NCBI RefSeq assembly: GCF_045679555.1
Contig: NC_092091.1
Span: 15,089,572-15,153,571, forward strand
Source of the DNA: Salvelinus alpinus
Lineage: Eukaryota > Chordata > Actinopteri > Salmoniformes > Salmonidae
DNA length: 64,000 bases
Reading direction: 5' to 3'
Part shown: positions 40,001 through 51,840 of the stretch, piece by piece
Layout of the letters: the number at the start of each line of letters is the position of its first letter
Position numbering within the stretch: the stretch's first letter is position 1
Translations under genes and position numbers: made by a program
The notes under the pieces: generated by a model
What the model was told of the DNA's origin: nothing
The model's database searches: none
The model's input: only the letters and a program-made list of their open reading frames with translations

Positions 40001-40523
40001 CCTTGTTATTATCAGAGACAGTTTGACAGTATCTTATTTGCTGTTTTGGGGATGTGTAATTTTCCACTGCTAATCGACAATACAACACACATTATCACAG
40101 TGATATGGTTGCAATGACTCATTTGTCTGGTAATATGTGAAGAACTCTCGTCACACATTCTGTTTGTTTTGCCTGGAGATAGACAAATTACTCCCCTTTA
40201 ATGTTTTACGAGGCAATAAATACAATTGAAATCAAGTACATTACATACTGTCAGTCTGAACAGCAATTTAAAAGTAATGGCTGTTTCCATGGCTGTTTCT
40301 AGCAAACATATAGAAATGGGTTGTGTGAAGCAGTGGAATAATCACACTTGTTCTCTTTTTGTTTGATGCTTCCCCTCCTGATTTGATTGCAGTGGTGGTT
40401 CTTTGGGGAGGAGAGACAGCGCCACACGGTCACGCACAGGAAGACTCCTGGAAGAAGATCCTTTCTTTTCTGGAGGAGCACCTATATCGAAGCACAGATG
40501 TGACCTCACCGTCAAATCTGTGA
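37022..40523 (+). CDS. Acyl-CoA thioesterase / BAAT-like hydrolase, copy 3
   Basis: Exons: 37022-37217, 37342-37441, 37542-37732, 37857-38026, 38937-39056, 39172-39254, 39363-39456, 39604-39684, 39821-39962, 40393-40523. No coding difference from copy 1 found. Intron 7 carries GGTTTCCTGTTG (about 39580), a variant shared with copy 5 while copies 1, 2 and 4 have GGTTTACTGTTG. That sharing by non-adjacent units implies exchange between units. Confidence 0.9.
38661..38901 (-). mobile_element. tRNA-derived SINE-like element in intron 4, unit 3
   Basis: Same element and position as in unit 1. Confidence 0.65.
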
Positions 40524-41576
40524 CCAGGCCAGAGACACAGACATTTTATTTAAAAAATTGTAATTATGACGTATCTTAATTCTCATCAGAGATGTGATGA
40601 AAGATAATTATGTTGACAAGTGTGCGTGGGATTAAACCACATAACTCAACGAGCCGATGTCCCAATCCAAATGTTGCCGTTCCTTTTCTCCTGGTTTTGG
40701 TGATCTACACGAGCCATAACGTTCAAAGATCGAGAAGATCTCTCAGAGTTGGTGCATTGTTTCAAATGTTTCATTCAGTTTTTCATTTCAATTAAATAGA
40801 CCTTGTCACTGCTTTCTTTCCAGTTTTACTGCTGTCACAAGCAATATTGCATCTAAACCTGATAACTTTTACTACTGTGCATTTCTACTTTTAAAAAGGC
40901 GCTATTACTAATAGGTTGTATAAAATTCCTGTAAAATTGTCATCCTTGAATAAAGGAAAGCGTTTGAAAATGTAAGAACTCACCCCATTCCTTTTTTTCA
41001 TGGTCAGTTTTTATCTGAATATCAAATCATTTCTGGATAACAGTTAAGTACCTTACTGTTATTGTTTCCTTTTGACCATTTTAATATAAAACAAAGGTGC
41101 TATTCTCATTCACAAAATATCAAGAGGTTCTCGAGAGGTATCGATTCTCAAGCGACACTATTGTAATGTAAATTTACAAAATGATCACGTCTCGGGCACT
41201 ACCTCAGGAGGTCATGCACTCGCCCTAAAGTTGCCTCCCCCCCCCCCTCCAAGCAGAGCATTGTAAACAGAATTCTTGTTCAGCCCAACAGTCCTACAGT
41301 ATAAATGGTAATAGCAGAGCAAAGTTTTTGAAACAACTGAAAAATATAGAAATTTTCCTAATATTTGAGACTTTTATTTGAAATTACAGTTACAGCTTTA
41401 CAGCATGTTCCATTCTGAAATTGTCACAGTGGTAAGCTGCACTGTACCACGTAAAACTATGGAAGCCCATACCTGCTAGGCCGCGGGTATTTTGATACTA
41501 TCAAACAAATTGGATATGTTTTTTAATTTGTAATATTGTGTGTTGATTTCAGAGGTGGCACCACAGGTCCTACAGT

Positions 41577-41655
41577 CAAATCAAAATCAAATCAAATTTT
41601 ATTGGTCACATACACATGGTTAGCATATGTTAATTTGAGTGTAGCGAAATGCAGT
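41577..41655 (-). mobile_element. LINE 3' tail fragment, unit 3
   Basis: Same fragment as at 28650-28728; offset changed by one base by the longer poly-C run before it. Confidence 0.7.
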
Positions 41656-42820
41656 CATGAGGGGCAAATTATTTTCCTGGGGCTCAGAGTTCTTCCTGAT
41701 CTGGTAACCTAACCAACTCTGGACCCACGTTGAACTGTATGACATAGTAATAAATCAACGGTAAAAAAAACTAAATGTTTTTATATGAGCTATGATGGAA
41801 CCAGATTATTTTTCTAATCAGGTCATATGGTTAAAGAAAGCATTTCAACCCTGTCAAACTGCAGCAACCTTTATACTTGTTCATATGAATTCTATTTTAA
41901 AACTAAACTAGTGGGGGGGGGGGGGGTCCTTAACCCAGACAAAGAGACAACAACTGCGATTGGACAATAGAACTAATAGGGCTGAGCTTGCTTTGTGTAG
42001 GCCTTTGCATCTGTAATAAATATTCATACACTATGTCATTACTATTGTATTGATTGATTAATTCCTGTCTATACTTTTGGATTAAATAGGCCTAGGTTGC
42101 CCAGCCACCCAAAATTTGAATATAAACCACATTTGATCACATTTTCTCAGAACACAAATAAATGGGCCTATTTTAGGCTAGAAATACATAACGTTACCGC
42201 TTTGTTTCCCCACGCCCAGATGGGATCAGAGCGCATAAGCTTCTCGTGGCTACCTGCAGCTGGGGTTGTTATTAGTAGGTTACAATTGATCAGACTGAAG
42301 CACAGGTGAATTGTGCACGAGTTGACAATTTATTTTGTGGGGGAGATGGGCTTCCAGATAATATAGCTCGGCAACCCCCCCAGTGAATTCACTTATACAC
42401 ACTTTGTCAGTCGCATTTTGCTTTTACCACATGTAATGATTTGCATGATATTGATTGAAATGAAGCCTGGTTTGTTGTAAGGTAGGCCTACTGTTGTTTT
42501 ATATTGTATGAGAAGGGTAATCGTACATTTTTGATAGGTTAACGTTTCTTGATGAAGACATGCTGTTAGCAAGTCTGTGCTTTTGTCATGAAGCTAAAAT
42601 GTAGGGTAGGCTAATGAGTGTAGCCTACAGACGACAAAAAATAAGCCATTTGTCTGCCCATGCTTGTGAATTGTTGCATTATTCAAAAGTGTAATATGGT
42701 TAAGATGAAAAGTCGCTTGCATAGTTGAAACATGCTCACTGGCTAGTGTCTATGCTGAGATATTTATGGTAAATGTCCATTGCCAAGCCCCCGAACAATC
42801 TCTCGGCACATGACATTACG

Positions 42821-43094
42821 TTGCTGGGCATCTCCGGCGCGGCCCACGCTTGGATTGCGTCCTACCTGACAGGTCGCTCCTACCAGGTGGCGTGGCGAGA
42901 ATCTGTCTCCGCACCACGCGCTCTCACCACTGGTGTCCCCCAGGGCTCTGTTCTAGGCCCTCTCCTATTCTCGCTATACACCAAGTCACTTGGCTCTGTC
43001 ATATCCTCACATGGTCTCTCCTATCATTGCTATGCAGACGACACACAATTAATCTTCTCCTTTCCCCCCTCTGATAACCAGGTGGCGAATCGCA
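42821..43094 (+). mobile_element. L2-type LINE, cut at both ends, unit 3
   Basis: Same RT fragment, ending at the unit junction. Confidence 0.9.
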
Positions 43095-43484
43095 GTTGTT
43101 AGGACAACACTGGCAAGTTGGTAAAACTGCGTAACGTTATATGCTACGTTTTGTAGAAGCTGGCGACATTAACGTTATTAATTAAGACTTCCAGAATATG
43201 GTATATTAGGCAACACTTTATTTTGTGCGGGTGATAATAACTGCTGTGTGATGCTACATTGTTTATTGTTGTCTGAATTGGTTGTTACACAGTAGCCTAG
43301 AGGTAAACACTTCCAATGCATTCTGCTCTGAGTCTTTCCAGCTCTAGCCCGTGACGCTCAGTCTGTCAACATGAACTTTGATCCTCCTTAACTGTGTTGT
43401 CTCATTTCACAATTTAAGCTACTTACTAACGTTATATGTCGGTGCGGCTTTGTTGAGAGGAAATTTCTATGCAATTTTGACAGG

Positions 43485-46400
43485 ATGACGGAAAAAGCAG
43501 CGACGCCTATGCTTTTGCTTCACCCGTCCAGGGGACTAATCGATGAAAAGTTCAGTTTAATCGTCCAAAATTTGTCGCAAATTCAAGATATCACCTTGCA
43601 CGCGCTGATCCACTCAGATGATGGCGACTACTGGGAGGCCTTTGGCCACTATGTTAGTGATGCTACAGGACTTGTAAATGGTAGGCTACTTGTATTTAAT
43701 GTCACACATTTTCATTGAAGTTTGTTTGTACTGTTATCAATAATTTTAAGAGTTCAATTCATATTTAAAACCCTCTCACATAAACTACCCAAATATCTTT
43801 ACAGTTGCCAATGATTCAAGTTTAGGAGGGACATATGATGGCGTGGAACCCATGGGACTGTTGTGGAGCATGAGACCAGTACCTGGCAGTAGAATTGGAC
43901 TCAGGTAAACTGAAACTCCACCCTAAAAATAATACATTGATAAAGTTGTAATTTTTTTATCAAAGGCCACCAGTTGAATTATAAACAATGTCTTGTAATT
44001 TTAGGTTGAGAAAGAAGGAGGTCCACACTCCCATGGTGGTGCACATCTCTGTGTACAGGGGACACATGAGTCAGGGGTTCAGAGAGCAGGTGGCCCTGGC
44101 GAGTGTCGTCACAGAGCGCTGGTACATGGCCCCTGGAGTCCGCAGGGTCGACATCACAGAGGGAGGGGTCACAGGGACCCTATTCCTGCCACCAGGTATG
44201 TCATAGTTTTTAGCTACATACACCTCACTTTCAATAATTACAATTAAAATCATCCAAAGATATGATTATCATAAGAGGATATATAGCCCAGGTCTGAACA
44301 GACCATGTTGTGTTGGAAGGACCCGGGCCCTTCCCTGCCCTGTTGGATCTGTGGGGTGGGGGTGGCGGTCTGGTGGAGTATCGCTCTGCCCTCCTGTCGT
44401 CGCATGGCTTTGTCTGTCTGGCCCTGGAGTACATGACACCCCGGACCTCTGGGGGCTCAACCTCTCATGTGGGGAACGAATACTTTGAGGTACCAGTATA
44501 TGTTACTAGACCACTGCATTTTGGCTGATCTGCACTGTCATATTTAGTGTCATAGGTGCCTCAAATGACAGTGATCAACTGATATATAGCACATATTTTA
44601 CTTTCACAAGGTGATATGCTCTGTATATGGTGTATTCTTATTCAGGAAGGAAGCTATAAGCTCTAGGTAATGAAACCCACAAAGCTCATCCAAAGGTTCG
44701 TTCACCTTGTCTGTGCAACCAATCCCTTGCACAACCAACACATTCAACTGTTATTTGTAGGAACTGACATTGGATTTTGTTCTTATCTTAACTTCTTCAG
44801 GCTGCAAGCCCGACATCGGGATCAATATGACAACAGCCTGTCCAAGTGCAGAGCGCGAAATTCAAAATCTATTTTTGTAAAATATTTAACTTTCACACAT
44901 TAACAAGTCCAATACAGCATTTGAAAGATAAACATCTTGTCAATCCAGCCAACATGTCCGATTTTTTAAATGTTTTACAGAGAAAACACCACATATATTT
45001 ATGTTAGGTCACCACCAAATAAAAAAAGACAGAAAGACATTTTTCACAGCACAAGTAGGCTGCATTTAGCATGCACAAGCCAACCTAACTAACCTAGAAC
45101 CAACCTAAATAACCTAGAAAAAACTACCTCAGATGACAGTCCTATAACATGTTACACAATAAATCTATGTTTTGTTCAAAAAAAATGCATATTTTAGCTA
45201 TAAATCAGTTTTACATTACTGCTACCATCATAGTTACAGTAAGAAATCGCACGGGAGTAGCCAGAGAAAATACAGACACCAACGTCAACTACCTTATTAC
45301 ACTTCAGAAAACATTTCAGAGAAATATATGGTGGATAGCTAATGAAAGAGAAAGATCTTGTGAATACAGACAATATTTCAGATTCTTTAAATGTTTTACA
45401 GCGAAAACACCACATATATTCATGTTAGCTCACCACCAAATACAAAAAGAGAGACACTTATTTTTCACAGCACCGGTAGCATGCAGCTAGCATGCAGCTA
45501 GCATGCAAAGCCAACCTAACTAACCTAGAACTAACCTAAATAACCTAGAAAAAACTCCCTCAGATGACAGTCCTATAACATGTTACACAATAAATCTATG
45601 TTTTGTTCAAAAAAAATGCATATTTTAGCTATAAATCAGTTTTACATTACTGCTACCATCATAGCTACAGTAAGAAATCGCACGGCAGTAGCCAGAGAAA
45701 ACAGACACCAACGTCTACTTCTAATTTCACATCAGAAAAGATTTCAGAAAAATATATGGTGGATAGCTAATGAAAGAGAAAGATCTTGTGAATACAGACA
45801 ATATTTCCGATTTCTGAAGTGTTTTACAGCGAAAACACAATATATCGTTATATTAGCTTACTACAATAGCTAGCACACAGCAGCATTGATTCTAGTCAAA
45901 CGCTAGCGATAGCACAGTTCGACAGATATATGAAAAAGCATCCCAAATTGGGTCCTTATCTTTGTTGATTTTCCATCAGAATGTTCTCCAAAGGGTCCTT
46001 TGTTCAGAACCGTGTTCATTTGGACCTAGAACGAACGATGTCCCTGTTGAATTAGCATGACACACTGGCCATGCCATGCTAACCTCTCCGTCTTGACAAA
46101 ATTCTTGCGTCGCATCACGTCTAAAGTCCAGAATAAATTTCAATAATATAATTAAAGTATATTGAAAAAACATACTTTAGGATGATTTTGTGACATGTAT
46201 CAAAGAAAATCGAAGCTGGAGGTCATATTCACCTATAACGAGTGTTTTCCAGGAGCGCGGTCCAGTTCCTACTTCGCGCCCAGAAAAAATTATAAAGTGC
46301 GCACTTATCACTCAAAGAGGTTCCTTTCAGTCCCTGACAGAGATAATCAAGTCCTTTTTTCTCTCACTTCCGCATGACAACCAGGGGAAGATGTGTGACG

Positions 46401-48877
46401 TGTTTGTACAGTCCCAAGTGCCAAGGCCTTTTATAGAGAGTATCTTGAAGAGAGACATAGCTTCTTGGAAAATTCACTTTTTCCAGAAAATGGGCTGTAA
46501 AAAGAGTTATGTTTCACTTAGAGAAATAATTAAACCTGTTTTAGAAACTAGAAGGTGTTTTATATCCAAAGGTAATAAATAATATGCATATTGTACGAGC
46601 AAGAATTGAGTACGAGGCCGTTTGAAATGGGCACCTTTTTTCTGGCTACTCAATAATTTCCCTTGCAGCCATAAGAGGTTAATAGTGTGTTGTAAAATGT
46701 GTCATTGGGTTACGTTTGTTGAAGTATGAACCTTAAAGAAAACGTGACGAGACAACTAGACCAATTTCCTACAATAAAAAAAGTATGAGAAATGTATGCA
46801 CTCACTACTGTAAGTCGCTCTGGATAAAAGCGTCTGCTAAATTACTAAAATGTAACCTTCTCCCACTTTTATGGTACTTACATTAATATTTAATAAAGTT
46901 ATTACTACAGTAATAAAGAAACAGAATATCCTGTGTCAAAATATGACTGCTGTGGTAACAATTTAAAATCAAGTTTTGTACGACAGTCTTAGTAAGTGGC
47001 CTTGCACGAGCCTTGGTTTGTGCGAGCCGGAACGACTCATAGGGCAGGAGCCTACTATATCTCCTGTTTCTGTAGCGTGATACACCCCTTGACGGGACGC
47101 TAGTCTATCGCAGGGCCTTACCCCCAATCTATCTCCTTAATGCTGAGGGCCAAGCAGGGACGCATCGGTTACCATTTTTACAGTTATTGGTATGACTTGG
47201 CCGGGGATCGAACTCCCAACCTTCCATTCTCAGGGCGGACACACTGACCACAATTGTAGTTCATATGAAATGTTCTATTTTTCACTCTAGGCTGCGTTCA
47301 CCGTTCTCAAACAGCACCCTCAGGTGTGTGGGGACAGGATAGCGATACTGGGCCTGTCCTTTGGGACCTCAGTGGCTTTGGGGATGGCCGTGTACTCCAC
47401 TGTGATTCAGGTAGGAGAGTGCTCATACCGCACTAGCAGAATAATGTGGAGATGTGTGTATATATTTGTGTTTTTGTCTGTGTGTGTTTGTATTTCGGTG
47501 TCTTATACTGTTGGTCCTCTATCAGCCCAGGTGTTTGGTATGTGTGAGTGGCAGTCATGTCCAGCCGGTGAAAGGCTCACTCTCTGATGTCTTCAGTGAG
47601 ATTAATAAGTATGTGTATTATCACGTGTTTAAAGATGTGTATACATTTGTGCTTCCACTTTGATCCTCTAATAATAATTCAATATAACTTACTCGTCTGT
47701 GTGTTTAATTTCCTAGAAACGTCCGTAACACTCGCTATGATGAGGAGAATCGAGTGATCTGGCGGGATCTGCTTCTACCCATTCCAACTGATCCAAACAA
47801 GAAAGTGGATGTGGGTTTAAATCAAACTGGATTCTACCCTGATTTTAACCTATACCCTCATTGTACTCACTTTATAGCTGTTCTCCCTTGTCTGTTTTGA
47901 CTTTATAAGGAATGTAGCATTGTCTATCCCAATGGTTTACTGTTGTGTCCTGGTTAGGTGGGGCAGCTGAAATGTCCTGTTCTAATGATTGTGGGTGAGG
48001 ATGACCAAAACTGGCCTGCCACTGAGTCAGCAGAGGACGTGAGTACAGTTTTTAACAATGCTTGGATTGCTGCAGAAATATGTATTATTAAAGTGGTTCT
48101 ACTGTAATTTTTTACAGTATGTTTTTGATGCCCAACACTGATGTAGAACTGACAGAGTTCTTGTGCCTCCTCAGATGAAGCAGATGATGGAGAAAGCAGG
48201 GAACAGTCACCTGCTGACCACTCTGTCCTACCCTGGAGCTGGTCACCTGATTGAACCGCCGTATAGTCCTCATATCCGTGCCAGCAACTTCATGGTGGCT
48301 GGGACAAAACAAAAGTGTAATTTAACGTTGGTTGTGTGTGTGGTGTGTTTGTGTCCTTGTTATTATCAGAGACAGTTTGACAGTATCTTATTTGCTGTTT
48401 TGGGGATGTGTAATTTTCCACTGCTAATCGACAATACAACACACATTATCACAGTGATATGGTTGCAATGACTCATTTGTCTGGTAATATGTGAAGAACT
48501 CTCGTCACACATTCTGTTTGTTTTGCCTGGAGATAGACAAATTACTCCCCTTTAATGTTTTACGAGGCAATAAATACAATTGAAATCAAGTACATTACAT
48601 ACTGTCAGTCTGAACAGCAATTTAAAAGTAATGGCTGTTTCCATGGCTGTTTCTAGCAAACATATAGAAATGGGTTGTGTGAAGCAGTGGAATAATCACA
48701 CTTGTTCTCTTTTTGTTTGATGCTTCCCCTCCTGATTTGATTGCAGTGGTGGTTCTTTGGGGAGGAGAGACAGCGCCACACGGTCACGCACAGGAAGACT
48801 CCTGGAAGAAGATCCTTTCTTTTCTGGAGGAGCACCTATATCGAAGCACAGATGTGACCTCACCGTCAAATCTGTGA
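43485..48877 (+). CDS. Acyl-CoA thioesterase / BAAT-like hydrolase, copy 4 (intron 4 enlarged)
   Basis: Exons: 43485-43680, 43805-43904, 44005-44195, 44320-44489, 47291-47410, 47526-47608, 47717-47810, 47958-48038, 48175-48316, 48747-48877. The coding sequence appears the same as copy 1. Intron 4 grew from 910 to 2,801 bp through a piggyBac-like insertion at a TTAA. The insertion contains several reading frames and AATAAA-like sequences, so it could affect splicing or cause early polyadenylation, but the splice sites of the host intron are untouched. Confidence 0.9.
44792..46678. mobile_element. piggyBac-like non-autonomous DNA transposon with TTAA duplication
   Basis: It is precisely delimited by comparison with the four empty units. 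The empty site reads ATCTTAATAG; the filled site has TTAA at 44788-44791 and again at 46679-46682. The ends are inverted: CTTCTTCAGGCTGCAAG on the left, and CCTCTTATGGCTGCAAG as the reverse complement of the right. TTAA duplication is the hallmark of piggyBac elements. Length is 1,887 bp with no transposase motif, so it must have been moved in trans. The interior is made of tandem blocks (see 44890-45900). Confidence 0.85.
44890..45900. repeat. Tandem blocks of about 431 bp inside the piggyBac-like element
   Basis: CTCAGATGACAGTCCTATAA occurs near 45129 and 45560 and is followed in both by the same 150 bp, including the ORF start MLHNKSMFCSKKMHILAINQ at 45149 and 45580. Blocks around AAATGTTTTACAG recur three times (about 44965, 45388, 45820). 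Between copies AGCATGCAGCT is locally amplified (about 45475-45505). The similar ORFs reflect the block repeat and show no known domain. Confidence 0.8.
47015..47255 (-). mobile_element. tRNA-derived SINE-like element in intron 4, unit 4
   Basis: Same element as in unit 1, displaced by the piggyBac-like insertion. Confidence 0.65.
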
Positions 48878-49930
48878 CCAGGCCAGAGACACAGACATTT
48901 TATTTAAAAAATTGTAATTATGACGTATCTTAATTCTCATCAGAGATGTGATGAAAGATAATTATGTTGACAAGTGTGCGTGGGATTAAACCACATAACT
49001 CAACGAGCCGATGTCCCAATCCAAATGTTGCCGTTCCTTTTCTCCTGGTTTTGGTGATCTACACGAGCCATAACGTTCAAAGATCGAGAAGATCTCTCAG
49101 AGTTGGTGCATTGTTTCAAATGTTTCATTCAGTTTTTCATTTCAATTAAATAGACCTTGTCACTGCTTTCTTTCCAGTTTTACTGCTGTCACAAGCAATA
49201 TTGCATCTAAACCTGATAACTTTTACTACTGTGCATTTCTACTTTTAAAAAGGCGCTATTACTAATAGGTTGTATAAAATTCCTGTAAAATTGTCATCCT
49301 TGAATAAAGGAAAGCGTTTGAAAATGTAAGAACTCACCCCATTCCTTTTTTTCATGGTCAGTTTTTATCTGAATATCAAATCATTTCTGGATAACAGTTA
49401 AGTACCTTACTGTTATTGTTTCCTTTTGACCATTTTAATATAAAACAAAGGTGCTATTCTCATTCACAAAATATCAAGAGGTTCTCGAGAGGTATCGATT
49501 CTCAAGCGACACTATTGTAATGTAAATTTACAAAATGATCACGTCTCGGGCACTACCTCAGGAGGTCATGCACTCGCCCTAAAGTTGCCTCCCCCCCCCC
49601 CTCCAAGCAGAGCATTGTAAACAGAATTCTTGTTCAGCCCAACAGTCCTACAGTATAAATGGTAATAGCAGAGCAAAGTTTTTGAAACAACTGAAAAATA
49701 TAGAAATTTTCCTAATATTTGAGACTTTTATTTGAAATTACAGTTACAGCTTTACAGCATGTTCCATTCTGAAATTGTCACAGTGGTAAGCTGCACTGTA
49801 CCACGTAAAACTATGGAAGCCCATACCTGCTAGGCCGCGGGTATTTTGATACTATCAAACAAATTGGATATGTTTTTTAATTTGTAATATTGTGTGTTGA
49901 TTTCAGAGGTGGCACCACAGGTCCTACAGT

Positions 49931-50009
49931 CAAATCAAAATCAAATCAAATTTTATTGGTCACATACACATGGTTAGCATATGTTAATTTGAGTGTAGCG
50001 AAATGCAGT
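49931..50009 (-). mobile_element. LINE 3' tail fragment, unit 4
   Basis: Same fragment as at 28650-28728. Confidence 0.7.
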
Positions 50010-51176
50010 CATGAGGGGCAAATTATTTTCCTGGGGCTCAGAGTTCTTCCTGATCTGGTAACCTAACCAACTCTGGACCCACGTTGAACTGTATGACATA
50101 GTAATAAATCAACGGTAAAAAAAACTAAATGTTTTTATATGAGCTATGATGGAACCAGATTATTTTTCTAATCAGGTCATATGGTTAAAGAAAGCATTTC
50201 AACCCTGTCAAACTGCAGCAACCTTTATACTTGTTCATATGAATTCTATTTTAAAACTAAACTAGTGGGGGGGGGGGGGGGGTCCTTAACCCAGACAAAG
50301 AGACAACAACTGCGATTGGACAATAGAACTAATAGGGCTGAGCTTGCTTTGTGTAGGCCTTTGCATCTGTAATAAATATTCATACACTATGTCATTACTA
50401 TTGTATTGATTGATTAATTCCTGTCTATACTTTTGGATTAAATAGGCCTAGGTTGCCCAGCCACCCAAAATTTGAATATAAACCACATTTGATCACATTT
50501 TCTCAGAACACAAATAAATGGGCCTATTTTAGGCTAGAAATACATAACGTTACCGCTTTGTTTCCCCACGCCCAGATGGGATCAGAGCGCATAAGCTTCT
50601 CGTGGCTACCTGCAGCTGGGGTTGTTATTAGTAGGTTACAATTGATCAGACTGAAGCACAGGTGAATTGTGCACGAGTTGACAATTTATTTTGTGGGGGA
50701 GATGGGCTTCCAGATAATATAGCTCGGCAACCCCCCCAGTGAATTCACTTATACACACTTTGTCAGTCGCATTTTGCTTTTACCACATGTAATGATTTGC
50801 ATGATATTGATTGAAATGAAGCCTGGTTTGTTGTAAGGTAGGCCTACTGTTGTTTTATATTGTATGAGAAGGGTAATCGTACATTTTTGATAGGTTAACG
50901 TTTCTTGATGAAGACATGCTGTTAGCAAGTCTGTGCTTTTGTCATGAAGCTAAAATGTAGGGTAGGCTAATGAGTGTAGCCTACAGACGACAAAAAATAA
51001 GCCATTTGTCTGCCCATGCTTGTGAATTGTTGCATTATTCAAAAGTGTAATATGGTTAAGATGAAAAGTCGCTTGCATAGTTGAAACATGCTCACTGGCT
51101 AGTGTCTATGCTGAGATATTTATGGTAAATGTCCATTGCCAAGCCCCCGAACAATCTCTCGGCACATGACATTACG

Positions 51177-51450
51177 TTGCTGGGCATCTCCGGCGCGGCC
51201 CACGCTTGGATTGCGTCCTACCTGACAGGTCGCTCCTACCAGGTGGCGTGGCGAGAATCTGTCTCCGCACCACGCGCTCTCACCACTGGTGTCCCCCAGG
51301 GCTCTGTTCTAGGCCCTCTCCTATTCTCGCTATACACCAAGTCACTTGGCTCTGTCATATCCTCACATGGTCTCTCCTATCATTGCTATGCAGACGACAC
51401 ACAATTAATCTTCTCCTTTCCCCCCTCTGATAACCAGGTGGCGAATCGCA
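51177..51450 (+). mobile_element. L2-type LINE, cut at both ends, unit 4
   Basis: Same RT fragment, ending at the unit junction. Confidence 0.9.
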
Positions 51451-51840
51451 GTTGTTAGGACAACACTGGCAAGTTGGTAAAACTGCGTAACGTTATATGC
51501 TACGTTTTGTAGAAGCTGGCGACATTAACGTTATTAATTAAGACTTCCAGAATATGGTATATTAGGCAACACTTTATTTTGTGCGGGTGATAATAACTGC
51601 TGTGTGATGCTACATTGTTTATTGTTGTCTGAATTGGTTGTTACACAGTAGCCTAGAGGTAAACACTTCCAATGCATTCTGCTCTGAGTCTTTCCAGCTC
51701 TAGCCCGTGACGCTCAGTCTGTCAACATGAACTTTGATCCTCCTTAACTGTGTTGTCTCATTTCACAATTTAAGCTACTTACTAACGTTATATGTCGGTG
51801 CGGCTTTGTTGAGAGGAAATTTCTATGCAATTTTGACAGG

